Of a DNA stretch of 64,000 nt, positions 26,958-35,303 are shown piece by piece (positions within the stretch are counted from its first letter, which is position 1; each line of letters opens with the position of its first letter). Below the pieces are notes generated by a model. That model was given only the letters and a program-made list of their open reading frames with translations. It was not told the origin of the DNA and searched no databases. The DNA is taken from positions 53,122 to 117,121 of the forward strand of contig NZ_WPCC01000005.1 in the NCBI RefSeq assembly GCF_009741925.1, given 5' to 3'. The DNA comes from Natronomonas sp. CBA1123. GTDB lineage: Archaea > Halobacteriota > Halobacteria > Halobacteriales > Haloarculaceae. Both the position numbers and the translations under genes were made by a program.

Positions 26958-27134
26958 TCACTCCTCGTCGTCGTCTTTCATCTCACCGAGACGGTCGATG
27001 AGCGACTCCTCGTCGTCGAACTCGAAGTTCACGTCACCGTCGTGGTCCTTCTCGTGGACGTTGACGGCTTCCGAATCGTCGGTCTCGACGTTCTGGTCTT
27101 TCTGCTCGGATTCGTCGTAACTACCGAAGCCCAT
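26958..27134 (-). CDS. Small acidic protein (DUF5786-like)
   Basis: A 58-aa, very acidic, probably disordered protein: MGFGSYDESEQKDQNVETDD at the start and LIDRLGEMKDDDEE at the end. It matches the short haloarchaeal family annotated DUF5786, of unknown function. The frame is open to 27242, but the upstream residues are basic and unrelated, so the ATG at 27134 is chosen. It is divergent from the LUD protein gene. Confidence 0.7.
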   Translation of the reverse strand: MGFGSYDESEQKDQNVETDDSEAVNVHEKDHDGDVNFEFDDEESLIDRLGEMKDDDEE

Positions 27135-27302
27135 ATACTCGATAATACGTGCCCGCACGGAAAAGCGTCGGGATACCGCCCACCGGGTGATATCGGGCTC
27201 CGTGACACACCGTCGCGTATCGTCACTGTAACCACCTAACACCGGCGTCCGCGAGCGCTTAACATCCGTCGACCGCTACGAAGAAGCGAGAACTAACCCA
27301 CT

Positions 27303-27959
27303 ATGTCTCAGCAAAAATCCGATTACATCGACGACACCGAAATCGACGCCGAACTCGATAGCGAAGCCGACGACGGCGCCATCGAGGAAGCCGTCGAGAA
27401 CCTCGAAGCCAACGGGTTCGACGTCGTGGTCGTCGACACCGCCGAGGAGGCACTCGAAACGGTACAGTCACAGGTTCCGAGCAGCGCCTCGGTGATGAAC
27501 GGCCACTCGACGACGCTCGAAGAGATCGGCTTCGTCGAGTACCTCTCCGACGGCGACCACGACTGGGAGAGCCTGCCGGACCAGATTTGGAGCATCGACG
27601 ACGACGCCGAGCGACAGGCCGCCCGCCGGGAGGCACAGACCGCCGACTACTTCCTCGGCGGCATCAACGCCATCGCACAGACCGGCGAGTTGGTCGCCGC
27701 TGACCGCTCGGGGAGCCGCATCGGTGCCTACCCCTTCGCCGCGAGCAACGTCGTCATCGTCAGCGGCGTGAACAAAATCGTCCCGACGCTGGAGGACGCA
27801 CTGGACCGACTCGAATCCGTCGCCTACCCGCTGGAGAACGAACGCGCGAAGGAGGCCTACGGCGTCGAGTCGGCCGTCGCGAAACAGCTCATCTTCCGGC
27901 AGGAACTCGAAGAGGGCCGAACCACGGTCGTCCTCGTCCGCGAGCAGTTGGGGTACTGA
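27303..27959 (+). CDS. LUD-domain protein (lactate-utilisation LutC-like)
   Basis: A 218-aa protein with an acidic N-terminal helix and a LUD domain (about residues 30-215). Diagnostic pieces are VMNGHSTTLEEIG, TADYFLGGINAIAQTGELV and VVIVSGVNKIVPTLEDAL. LutC takes part in bacterial L-lactate oxidation with LutA and LutB, but those partners are absent here, so its role is open. A TATA-like GCTTAAC lies about 43 bases upstream. Confidence 0.82.
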   Translation: MSQQKSDYIDDTEIDAELDSEADDGAIEEAVENLEANGFDVVVVDTAEEALETVQSQVPSSASVMNGHSTTLEEIGFVEYLSDGDHDWESLPDQIWSIDDDAERQAARREAQTADYFLGGINAIAQTGELVAADRSGSRIGAYPFAASNVVIVSGVNKIVPTLEDALDRLESVAYPLENERAKEAYGVESAVAKQLIFRQELEEGRTTVVLVREQLGY

Positions 27960-27965
27960 GCAGGG

Positions 27966-28247
27966 TTACTTGTTTTCCCAGCGGCGCAGTTGGAACTCCG
28001 CGTACCCCCCGTAGGCGAACTCCAGGGCGCCGAGCCACCAGTTCCACCGTTCGGCGGGGCCGCCTTCGGGGGCGTCGGCCAACTGGACGACGACGTGTTC
28101 GGGCGTGAGTTCGACGTCGGCATCCTCGACGTAGCGGCCGCTGTCGGCGAGGTCGCGAGCGTGTCGTGCGACTGCACGGCGCTCGGCCTCGTCGCCGCCG
28201 AACGTCTCTAGGCCGGCCGCCAGTGCCTCGGCGTCGAACTCCTCCAT
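27966..28247 (-). CDS. Hypothetical protein with Trp-rich C-terminus
   Basis: A 93-aa protein. The N-terminal half is helical and acidic (EALAAGLETFGGDEAERRAV). The C-terminal half has beta strands and the run GPAERWNWWLGALEFAYGGY, rich in aromatics. I do not recognise the family. The ATG at 28247 is chosen because the upstream extension is Arg/Ser-rich noise. It converges on the LUD gene with six bases between stops and is divergent from the thioesterase gene. Confidence 0.6.
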   Translation of the reverse strand: MEEFDAEALAAGLETFGGDEAERRAVARHARDLADSGRYVEDADVELTPEHVVVQLADAPEGGPAERWNWWLGALEFAYGGYAEFQLRRWENK

Positions 28248-28345
28248 CGTGGCCCCGACGTAGGACCGCCGCCGACTTGAACGCAGGGGGCGGGAAACGG
28301 GCGGCGACCCCAGCATACAAGCCCCAGCGCTCGGCAGGGAGTGAC

Positions 28346-28804
28346 ATGACAGACGTGGAACCACACGACGTGCCCGAGGAGGCCGTCGCGATGCTCCAGC
28401 AGTACCTCGAGAACGAACACGAGTTCCTCTCGTGGCTCGGGTTCACCGTCGAGGAGTTCGAGACGGGCCGAATGGTCGGCACCATCCCCTTCGACGACAA
28501 ACTCACCAATCCGACCGACCCGCCGACGGTACAGGGCGGCGTCGCCTCGACGCTCATCGACGTGGTCGGCGGCATCGCGCTGCGGCCGTATCTCACCGAC
28601 CCGCTGGACGACGACATCGCCACGATAAACCTCAACGTCAACTACCTCCGGCCGGCGGCGGGCGATTTGACGGCGACGGCGGAGGTCATCCGCGCCGGCG
28701 GGTCCGTCGGCGTCTCCTACATCGAAGTCGTAAGCGAGACGCCCGACGGCTCGGAGGAACTCATCGCGGTCGGACAGGGCGCCTACCGGCTGTTCCGGAG
28801 CTAG
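28346..28804 (+). CDS. Hotdog-fold thioesterase, PaaI family
   Basis: A 152-aa acyl-CoA thioesterase. The hotdog helix reads PPTVQGGVASTLIDVVGGIA; in this family the loop usually begins H-G-G, and here a Gln replaces the His. The strand NLNVNYLRPAAGDLTATAEV follows as in PaaI-type enzymes. It likely hydrolyses small or aromatic acyl-CoAs. Its stop overlaps the stop of the convergent nicotinamidase-like gene by four bases. Confidence 0.82.
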   Translation: MTDVEPHDVPEEAVAMLQQYLENEHEFLSWLGFTVEEFETGRMVGTIPFDDKLTNPTDPPTVQGGVASTLIDVVGGIALRPYLTDPLDDDIATINLNVNYLRPAAGDLTATAEVIRAGGSVGVSYIEVVSETPDGSEELIAVGQGAYRLFRS

Positions 28805-29379
28805 ACGAACTCGATGTCCGTCCGTTCTCGGACCTCGCCGAACAGCCAGTCGGCGTGTTCGAGGGCGTACTCGCGGTGGTCCTCCTCGATGTAGCCGACG
28901 GCGTCTTCGAGGAGAATCGGCCGGTAATCCCGAAGGCCGGCGCTGCCGGCGGTGTGCAGCACACAGACGTTCGCCAGCGTCCCACAAATGATGAGGTCGT
29001 CGACGGCGTGGCTCTCCAGCCACCCCTCCAGTTCGGTCCGGTGGAATGCGTCGTAGGTGTGTTTCACGACGACCAGCTCGTCGTCGCGTGGGTCGAGTTC
29101 TTCGACTAACTCGGCCTCCCAGGAGCCTTCGAGGACGTGTTCGCCCCAGCGGTCGAACTCGTCGTAGTAGTGGTTGCCCTCGAACTGCTCGGGCGGGTGT
29201 ACGTCGCGGGTGAAGACGACCGACGCGCCCGCCTCTCGGGCGTCCTCTACGAGGTCGGCACACGGTTCGATGGCCGCCTCGCTCCCGGGCGCGTACAGCG
29301 ACCCGTCCGGGTGACAGAAGCCGTTCTGCATGTCGACGACGACGACGGCGGTGCTGTCCGGGTCCAATTCGAGGCTCAT
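28801..29379 (-). CDS. Nicotinamidase-like isochorismatase-family hydrolase
   Basis: A 192-aa protein. The catalytic triad is Asp16 (VVVVDMQNGF), Lys106 (VVKHTYDAF) and Cys139 (GTLANVCVLH). Metal-ligand positions of PncA are also kept: Asp59 and His61 (TRDVHPP) and His81 (WGEHVLEGSWEAEL), which separates it from cysteine hydrolases lacking metal. Nicotinamide to nicotinate is therefore the likely reaction. The nicotinate phosphoribosyltransferase gene lies 1.6 kb away on the other strand, giving both NAD-salvage steps in one neighbourhood. The ATG at 29379 is chosen over 29406 because it starts just before the first strand. Confidence 0.82.
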   Translation of the reverse strand: MSLELDPDSTAVVVVDMQNGFCHPDGSLYAPGSEAAIEPCADLVEDAREAGASVVFTRDVHPPEQFEGNHYYDEFDRWGEHVLEGSWEAELVEELDPRDDELVVVKHTYDAFHRTELEGWLESHAVDDLIICGTLANVCVLHTAGSAGLRDYRPILLEDAVGYIEEDHREYALEHADWLFGEVRERTDIEFV

Positions 29380-29485
29380 GGGCGACGGTTCGGACGGGGA
29401 GCGCAAAACCGTTATCCCGCGGGCGACACCACCAGGCTGTCCGACTGCCGTGAACTTTTGCTCGTGGAGGCCGTCGGTGTCGGTA

Positions 29486-30931
29486 ATGAAGCGGCGACCG
29501 ACGGCGGCGATTGCTCTGGCGCTGATGCTCGTTTTAGCGGGCTGTTCGGCCGGCTATCAGTCGCCCGCGCCCGAACCCGCCCCACCGCCCGACGACGAGC
29601 GGTTGGGCTACTACGACGGCTACTGGTACAACGACACCTTCGAGTTCGACGCTGCCGACGGACTCACGGAGGGCCAACAGGAGGCGGTCGTCTCGCGGGC
29701 GATGGCACGCGTCCAACTCCTCCGGAATCAGCGCTTCGAGGAGCGCGTCGACGTCGACATCATCTCCAGACGGGAGTACCGCGAGGAGTTCGGCAACGTC
29801 ACCACACCGACGCCCGGCGACGACGCCCGCGTCCTCCAGAACACCCAGTACGAGGCGCTGTTGCTGGTCGGGTCGGACCGCGATGTCGTCGACGTACGGC
29901 GAGGCAATCGCGGCGACAACGTCCTCGGCTTCTACCAACCGGGAGCCGAACGACTCGTCATCGTCAGCGAGTCCGACCCCGCGACGCTGGAGGGCGAACT
30001 CACGCTGGCCCACGAACTCGTCCACGCTCTGCAGGACCAGCGGTTCAACCTCTCGTCGCTACCCACCGGAACGATGGACACCGTCAACGCTCGCAACGGC
30101 CTCGTCGAGGGCGACGCGACGGTCGTCGAGAACGCCTACCAACGTAACTGCGAGAGCGGCGAGTGGGAGTGTGTCAGCGTCGATACCGGCACCTCGGCCG
30201 GCGCTCCCGGTGAGAACTTCCACTTCGGCGTCTACTACGCGGGCTTCTTCCCGTACTCGGAGGGGCCGTCGTTCGTCAACTACCACCGCGAGCGGGGCGG
30301 ATGGGACTCCATCGACCCGATGTACGACGACGTGCCCGACACCAGCGCGGAGGTGGTGTATCCCCGCACCTACGGCACCGACGACTACGGGACGGCGACC
30401 GTCGCCGACCGCAACGACACGGAGTGGAATCGCGTCACCCCGACGAACGGTCCCGACCACGCGACGGTCGGACAGGCCGGCATCGTCTCGATGTTCGCCT
30501 ACACGCTCGCCGACGACTACGACCGCGAGAACGCGCTCATCGACAGCGGCGCCTTCTACAACCGCAACGCGACGACGGGGCGACTCGATTCGACCCGGCC
30601 GTTCACCTACGACGTCTCCTACGCCGAGGGGTGGTACGCCGACCGACTCCACGCCTACGCCGCCGGCGACGAAACCGCCTACGTCTGGAACGTCACGTTC
30701 GAGGACCGAGCAAACGCCACCGAGTTCCACGGCGGCCACGCCGACCTGCTGGAGTACTGGGGCGCCGAAACCGTCGAGACCCGCGAGGAATCGACCGTCT
30801 GGCGGTTCACCGCCGCCGACAGCCCCTTCGACGGCGCGGTGTGGGTCGAACGGGACGGCCGGTCGGTGACGGTCGTCCACGCACCGACCGTCGACGACCT
30901 CGGTGACGTGTACGCGCCGGCCGACGGCTGA
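29486..30931 (+). CDS. Hvo_1808-type surface lipoprotein with HExxH motif
   Basis: A 481-aa protein with a haloarchaeal lipobox, MLVLAGCSAG, with Cys20 as the lipidation site, followed by a Pro-rich linker, so it is anchored outside the cell. HELVHALQDQRF at residues 176-187 is a gluzincin-like HExxH, and a Glu-rich segment follows (NGLVEGDATVVE) that could supply the third zinc ligand. It resembles the family of Haloferax Hvo_1808 surface proteins. A peptidase role is suggested by the motif but not shown. Confidence 0.75.
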   Translation: MKRRPTAAIALALMLVLAGCSAGYQSPAPEPAPPPDDERLGYYDGYWYNDTFEFDAADGLTEGQQEAVVSRAMARVQLLRNQRFEERVDVDIISRREYREEFGNVTTPTPGDDARVLQNTQYEALLLVGSDRDVVDVRRGNRGDNVLGFYQPGAERLVIVSESDPATLEGELTLAHELVHALQDQRFNLSSLPTGTMDTVNARNGLVEGDATVVENAYQRNCESGEWECVSVDTGTSAGAPGENFHFGVYYAGFFPYSEGPSFVNYHRERGGWDSIDPMYDDVPDTSAEVVYPRTYGTDDYGTATVADRNDTEWNRVTPTNGPDHATVGQAGIVSMFAYTLADDYDRENALIDSGAFYNRNATTGRLDSTRPFTYDVSYAEGWYADRLHAYAAGDETAYVWNVTFEDRANATEFHGGHADLLEYWGAETVETREESTVWRFTAADSPFDGAVWVERDGRSVTVVHAPTVDDLGDVYAPADG

Positions 30932-31002
30932 TTCGACGGCGAGACAGCGACAGTCCGGCGGACAACGACTACCTTTTTCGACGTGCCCCACGAGTCACCG
31001 AT

Positions 31003-32142
31003 ATGTTCGACATCGTTCCGGAGTCCGCCATCGTCGAGGGCCGGGCGACGGACGCCTACTTCCTGCGGACCGAGGAGGCGCTGGAACACGCCGGTCGGAA
31101 CCCCGAGGTCGTCGCGGAAGTGACCGCAGACCAGTTCGCCACCGGCGCCTTCGAGGTGTTCGCGGGCGTGAAAGACGCCGCGAACCTACTGGCGGGCTAC
31201 GACGTGGACGTAGACGCCCTGCCGGAGGGGACGCTGTTCGACGGCGGCCCCGTGATGCGCATCGAGGGACCGTACCTGGAGTTCTGTCGGCTCGAAACGT
31301 CGCTTCTGGGCTTTCTCTCTCACGCCTCCGGCATCGCGACGGCGGCGCTGGAGGCGAGGCGGGCCGCCCCCGACAGTTCGGTTCTGAGTTTCGGCGCCCG
31401 CCACGTCCACCCCTCCATCGCCACGGTCGTCGAGCGGAACGCGCTGTTGGCCGGTCTCGATGGCTTCTCTCACGTCGCCGCCGGCGACCAGCTCGGCCGG
31501 ACCGCGTCGGGGACGATGCCGCACGCCCTGATGATTTGCTTCGGACCGGGGAATCAGGAGGACGCCTGGCGGGCCTTCGACGAGGCGGTCGACGAGGACA
31601 TCCCCCGCATCGCGCTGTGTGACACCTACGACGACGAGGCCGACGAGGCGATTCGGGCCGCGGAGTTGGGCTTCGACAGCGTCCGCCTCGATACGACCGG
31701 CTCTCGGCGCGGCGACTTCAGGCACATCATCCGCGAGACACGCTGGGAACTCGACGCCGAGGGCCACGAGGACGTCGATATCTTCGTCAGCGGCGGCATC
31801 ACGCCGGAGACGATTCGACAACTGCGGGACGTGGCCGACGGTTTCGGCGTCGGCAGTTACATCTCCAACGCCGACCCGGTGGATTTCGCCCTCGACATCG
31901 TCGAAATCGAGGGCGAACCGGCCGCCAAAAAGGGGAAACTCTCGGGGAAGAAGTCGGTGTATCGGACGCCCGACGGCGGCCACCACGTCGCCTTGGCCGA
32001 CGAACCGGGACCGACCGACGGCGAGTCGCTGTTCGAACCGCTCGTCCGTGACGGAGAGGTCGTCGCCGAGTTCGACCTCGATGCGGCCATCGACCGCGCG
32101 GCGGCCGACGCCCGACGCGTCGGCTTCCGGGCCACCGAGTGA
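31003..32142 (+). CDS. pncB: Nicotinate phosphoribosyltransferase
   Basis: A 379-aa enzyme forming nicotinate mononucleotide from nicotinate and PRPP, the entry step of NAD salvage. Recognised parts are the N-terminal ATDAYFLRTEEAL, the central FGARHVHPSIATVVERNALL, the loop ASGTMPHALMICFG, and the phosphate-binding SGGITPETIRQL. The last 80 residues form the extra C-terminal domain seen in archaeal and short PncB proteins. A TATA-like CTTTTTCG lies about 27 bases before the ATG (leaderless). RNase P RNA begins 54 bases after the stop. Confidence 0.88.
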   Translation: MFDIVPESAIVEGRATDAYFLRTEEALEHAGRNPEVVAEVTADQFATGAFEVFAGVKDAANLLAGYDVDVDALPEGTLFDGGPVMRIEGPYLEFCRLETSLLGFLSHASGIATAALEARRAAPDSSVLSFGARHVHPSIATVVERNALLAGLDGFSHVAAGDQLGRTASGTMPHALMICFGPGNQEDAWRAFDEAVDEDIPRIALCDTYDDEADEAIRAAELGFDSVRLDTTGSRRGDFRHIIRETRWELDAEGHEDVDIFVSGGITPETIRQLRDVADGFGVGSYISNADPVDFALDIVEIEGEPAAKKGKLSGKKSVYRTPDGGHHVALADEPGPTDGESLFEPLVRDGEVVAEFDLDAAIDRAAADARRVGFRATE

Positions 32143-32167
32143 GTCGGCGCTCGGACCACCGAATCCC

Positions 32168-32172
32168 TTAAA
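32168..32172 (+). promoter_or_regulatory. rnpB promoter TATA box
   Basis: TTAAA lies 25-29 bases before the first base of the P1 stem of RNase P RNA, the spacing of a haloarchaeal promoter. Confidence 0.55.
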
Positions 32173-32195
32173 CGGGCGACTCGCCTACCGACGAA

Positions 32196-32612
32196 CGGCA
32201 GAGGAAGCCCGGTCCCCGTGGGTTCGCTCCCGGCGTTTCGCGTCGGCGACGCGCCCATGACGGAAAGTCCCCCCACCCTCCGGGCAGGTGACCGGGCGCA
32301 AGCCCGGAGCGGGAGACCGCTGGCACTGGAACAGAAACGAGACCGCTTCCGCCGAGCGATGAGGCGCGAGGGCCGCCGACGGCGGCCCTCGGCGCTTGCG
32401 GCCCTGCCGCAAGCGCGCGAACCGACCCGCAAGGGAAGGGAGTTAACCCGCCGAGCGCGCGTGGTCGTTAGACCGCGAGGAGACGCGGAAGAACGGATGG
32501 AACGGCGAATCCTCACCGGTGCAAGCCCGTCGCACTTGGTAGCCCGGAGACGCGACGGGTGCTCAGCCGAATGCCGGGTGAAAACAGAAGGGGGCTTACT
32601 ACCCTCAGCCAC
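32196..32612 (+). ncRNA. rnpB: RNase P RNA, archaeal type A
   Basis: About 417 bases between pncB and the metalloprotease gene. The universal core is present: GGAAAGTCC at 32262-32270 and ACAGAA at 32584-32589, with the P4 helix formed by AAGTCCCCCC and GGGGGCTT. P1 pairs GGCAGAGG (32197-32204) with CCTCAGCC (32603-32610) with one mismatch, and P2 pairs AGCCCGG with GCCGGGT just before the ACAGAA box. The GGTGACCGGGCGCAAGCCC segment after the first core block is the usual P7-P9 region. With its proteins this RNA trims the 5' leader of tRNA precursors. The ends are set by the P1 stem and may be off by a few bases. Confidence 0.9.
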
Positions 32613-32699
32613 TACGTACGTAGCCTCGCCGACGGGCGTCGCTTCGCCCCGGCGAATCGGTCGAAACTGTCTTTTATCTCACACGCGTCCGTCGAATCG

Positions 32700-33713
32700 A
32701 TGAACCGCCGGTGGTGTGTCGTCGCTGTCGCGCTGTTGCTCGCCCTCTCGGGGTGTGTCGGACCGATAAACCCCGACGTTCTCGAACACACCGACAACTG
32801 GGACGGCGACCCCGACAACCACTGGCGCTCGGAAGTCGTCACGGTCAGCTACGAACCACCGGCCGGCGACGACCGCGACTACCGACGGCTGGTCCACCGG
32901 GCTGCGGCCTACTGGACCGAAAACAGCCAGCGATACGCTGGCTATGACGTGGGGCTGCGACTGGTCGACTCCGCCGAGAACGCCGACATCCACGTCCGGT
33001 TCGTCGAGCGCGTCTCCGACTGTGGCGCCCACAGCGACGAACACACCGCCGGCTGTGCCCCCGTTCTGACCGACGCCCGACAGGTCGACCGGCCGGTCGA
33101 CGTGCGAGTCCGAACCGGCCTCTCGGACGATTCGACCGTCCAGGTGCTGAAACACGAGTTCGGACACACCCTCGGGTTGCGCCACGGCGACGCCCCCCAA
33201 GCAGTCATGCAGGCGTACTCGTCGTTGAACACCGTCCCGAAGCCGAACGCGACCGACCGTGCGCTGCCCTGGCGGACGAACGAACTCCTCGTGTACGCCG
33301 ACTACGAAGCGCTGCCGGAGGCCGACCGCGAAGAAGCCAGACGGCAGGTCCGGGCCGCACTCGGCTACTACGCCGACGGCGCCGACGGCACCGTCCCCGA
33401 GAACGTGACGTTCTACGCCGCCGATTCGCGCGAATCGGCCGACATCGTCATCGAGTTCGACGGGACGACGTCGTGTCGAACCGGCCCGGGGTCCTGCGGC
33501 ACCCTCTCGGGTGGCGACGAGGACGGCGACGGCGCCCTGGAGTACTACGACTCGCTGACCATCGTGTTGGTCGACCTCGATGTCGACGTAATCGGCTGGC
33601 ACGTCGGCCGATGGCTGGGAACCGGGTTCGGACACGCCGACGACAGCGAGTACCCCGAACCGCTCAGAGAGAGCGCGAGTTACGAGGAGCGGCGGAGCGC
33701 GTGGTGGGAGTAG
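32700..33713 (+). CDS. Metzincin-type lipoprotein with duplicated peptidase domain
   Basis: A 337-aa protein. The lipobox ALSGC (Cys19) predicts a membrane-anchored external protein. Residues 152-162 are HEFGHTLGLRH followed by Gly-Asp, the zinc motif HExxHxxGxxH of matrixin-like metzincins, with a likely Met-turn at Met170. Residues about 195-320 repeat the first domain: both halves have an ADI-strand (ADIHVRF and ADIVIEF), a Cys pair (108/119 and 259/266) and a terminal motif, but the second (HVGRWLGTGFGH, residues 301-312) has lost the catalytic Glu and a His. TTTTAT at 32672 gives a leaderless start. Confidence 0.8.
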   Translation: MNRRWCVVAVALLLALSGCVGPINPDVLEHTDNWDGDPDNHWRSEVVTVSYEPPAGDDRDYRRLVHRAAAYWTENSQRYAGYDVGLRLVDSAENADIHVRFVERVSDCGAHSDEHTAGCAPVLTDARQVDRPVDVRVRTGLSDDSTVQVLKHEFGHTLGLRHGDAPQAVMQAYSSLNTVPKPNATDRALPWRTNELLVYADYEALPEADREEARRQVRAALGYYADGADGTVPENVTFYAADSRESADIVIEFDGTTSCRTGPGSCGTLSGGDEDGDGALEYYDSLTIVLVDLDVDVIGWHVGRWLGTGFGHADDSEYPEPLRESASYEERRSAWWE

Positions 33714-33802
33714 CTTCGACGCCGACCGGTATTGAATTTCGAACTCCGACGAACGTTTATACGCACGGAGTGAAAGTCGATTGACAGCCGCGGAGTGTTA
33801 CC

Positions 33803-34177
33803 ATGGAACACGTACTACCCGGCGGGCGACTCTCCCCGCTGCCCGACGCCACCGAAGCCCAACGGAAGCTCAGTCGGACCGCCTTCGAGCTGATTTCGAC
33901 CGGGTCGACCCTCCAGCGGGAGACGACGAGTGCCGCCCGCGCGATGACGCACATGCAGTTACACGCCCTCGAACGCACGACGGGCGTGGATTCGGGGTGT
34001 GTCCACGGGGTCGTCGACGGACGCTTCGACTCGATGCAGGAACTGTCCGACCGCGCCGAAGACCGCTTTCTCACGACGGTGCTGTCGATGAGTCAACTGA
34101 CGGCGACGTACGCCGAAACGTTCGACGACGCCGTCGCACGGGTGATACCCTCCGACCCGAGGGACGACGGGGACTGA
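33803..34177 (+). CDS. Hypothetical alpha-helical protein
   Basis: A 124-aa protein predicted almost entirely helical (residues 15-110), with LSRTAFELISTGSTLQRETT and MTHMQLHALERTT as amphipathic stretches. Codon use is that of the neighbours. I do not recognise a family, and no cysteines or catalytic pattern suggest a reaction. TTTATA near 33755 is a good promoter, with about 20 bases of leader before the ATG. It converges on the aminopeptidase gene with seven bases between stops. Confidence 0.6.
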   Translation: MEHVLPGGRLSPLPDATEAQRKLSRTAFELISTGSTLQRETTSAARAMTHMQLHALERTTGVDSGCVHGVVDGRFDSMQELSDRAEDRFLTTVLSMSQLTATYAETFDDAVARVIPSDPRDDGD

Positions 34178-34184
34178 CGACCCA

Positions 34185-35282
34185 CTACGCCTCGAACCAG
34201 AACTGGCCGTTCTCTTGGATTACCTCGCCGTCGACCTCCAGCCGCGAGGCCGAAGAAACGTCGGTAATCATGTCGACGTGGACGGCCGACTCGTTGCCAG
34301 TCTCGCCGTCGGGGAGGTTCGAGTCGTAGGCGCGGCCGACCGCCATGTGGACGGTGTCGCCCATCTTCTCGTCGAAGAGGATGTTGTCGGTGAAGCGGTC
34401 GATGCCGCGGTTCATCCCGATGCCGAGTTCGCCGAGGCGTCGAGCGCCGGGGTCGGTGTCCAACACCGACTGGAGGGCGTCCGCGCCCTGTTCGGCCGAA
34501 AAGTCGACCACCTCACCGTCCTCGAAGACGATGTGGACGTTCCGAACCCGACGGGCGTTGATGGTCATCGGCACGTCGAAGAACACCTCACCTTCGGTGT
34601 CGTAGGGGGCGGTGAACACCTCTCCCGAGGGGAGGTTATGGGAGTCGTAGGCCACCGACGCCGCGGAGTTCACCGCGGTCCGGCCCTCGATTGACATCAT
34701 AACGTCGGTCGACGGTCTGTCCTCGCGTTCGATGACCAGTCGGACCTCGCTGCCGTCGTCGAGGACCTCCTTGACCTTCGCCATCCGCTCGGCCAGCGAC
34801 TCCCAGTCGCGCAGTACGGCGTCGTAGACGAATTCCTGGTACTCCTCGTAGGCCATGCCGGCCTGCTGGGCGAGACTCCGGGTGGGGTGGACCGTCGACA
34901 CCCAGTCGGTGTCCATCCGCGCCTCCCGAACGGCGCTTCGGGCGCGGGTGTAAGCCTGTCGCGCCTCGCTGTCGACGTCGGCGGTCGCCGTCGTGTTGCG
35001 GCCGCCGCCCAACCGGAGGTAGGCGTCGGCATTCTCCACGAGCGCGAGTTCGTGGTCGCCGGCCTCGAAATCGCCGTCGTGGGCCTTCAGATACGCCCGA
35101 GCGAGTTCGTCGGAGCCGTAGGTCGTCACGACGTTGGCACCGACCTCGCCGAGTTTCGCGGCGACGGCGACGCCCAACTCGTGGGCGTCCTCGGCGACGT
35201 CGACGAGTACGTCGTCGCCCGCCTCGATTCGTGCGCTCCACTCGACGAGTACCTCGGCGTGTTCGCGTACGCGTTCGTCCAT
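34185..35282 (-). CDS. M29-family aminopeptidase
   Basis: A 365-aa metallo-aminopeptidase. The metal-ligand region is in the C-terminal half: FEDGEVVDFSAEQGADAL, then RRLGELGIGMNRGIDRFTDN and ILFDEKMGDTVHMAVGRAY, with the Glu, Glu and His ligands of the M29 (AmpS/AmpT) family. The N-terminal domain (LVEWSARIEAGDDVLVDV) is the usual M29 start. It probably trims peptides in the cytoplasm, as there is no signal peptide. Its start lies 21 bases from the stop of the histidine kinase gene on the same strand. Confidence 0.88.
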   Translation of the reverse strand: MDERVREHAEVLVEWSARIEAGDDVLVDVAEDAHELGVAVAAKLGEVGANVVTTYGSDELARAYLKAHDGDFEAGDHELALVENADAYLRLGGGRNTTATADVDSEARQAYTRARSAVREARMDTDWVSTVHPTRSLAQQAGMAYEEYQEFVYDAVLRDWESLAERMAKVKEVLDDGSEVRLVIEREDRPSTDVMMSIEGRTAVNSAASVAYDSHNLPSGEVFTAPYDTEGEVFFDVPMTINARRVRNVHIVFEDGEVVDFSAEQGADALQSVLDTDPGARRLGELGIGMNRGIDRFTDNILFDEKMGDTVHMAVGRAYDSNLPDGETGNESAVHVDMITDVSSASRLEVDGEVIQENGQFWFEA

Positions 35283-35303
35283 ACGTTCACCTCGACCGGG
35301 GTG

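Noticed and set aside
32168..32600. Protein-coding frames across 32.2-32.6 kb
   Set aside because: The region is RNase P RNA by its conserved core and helices; the frames are incidental.
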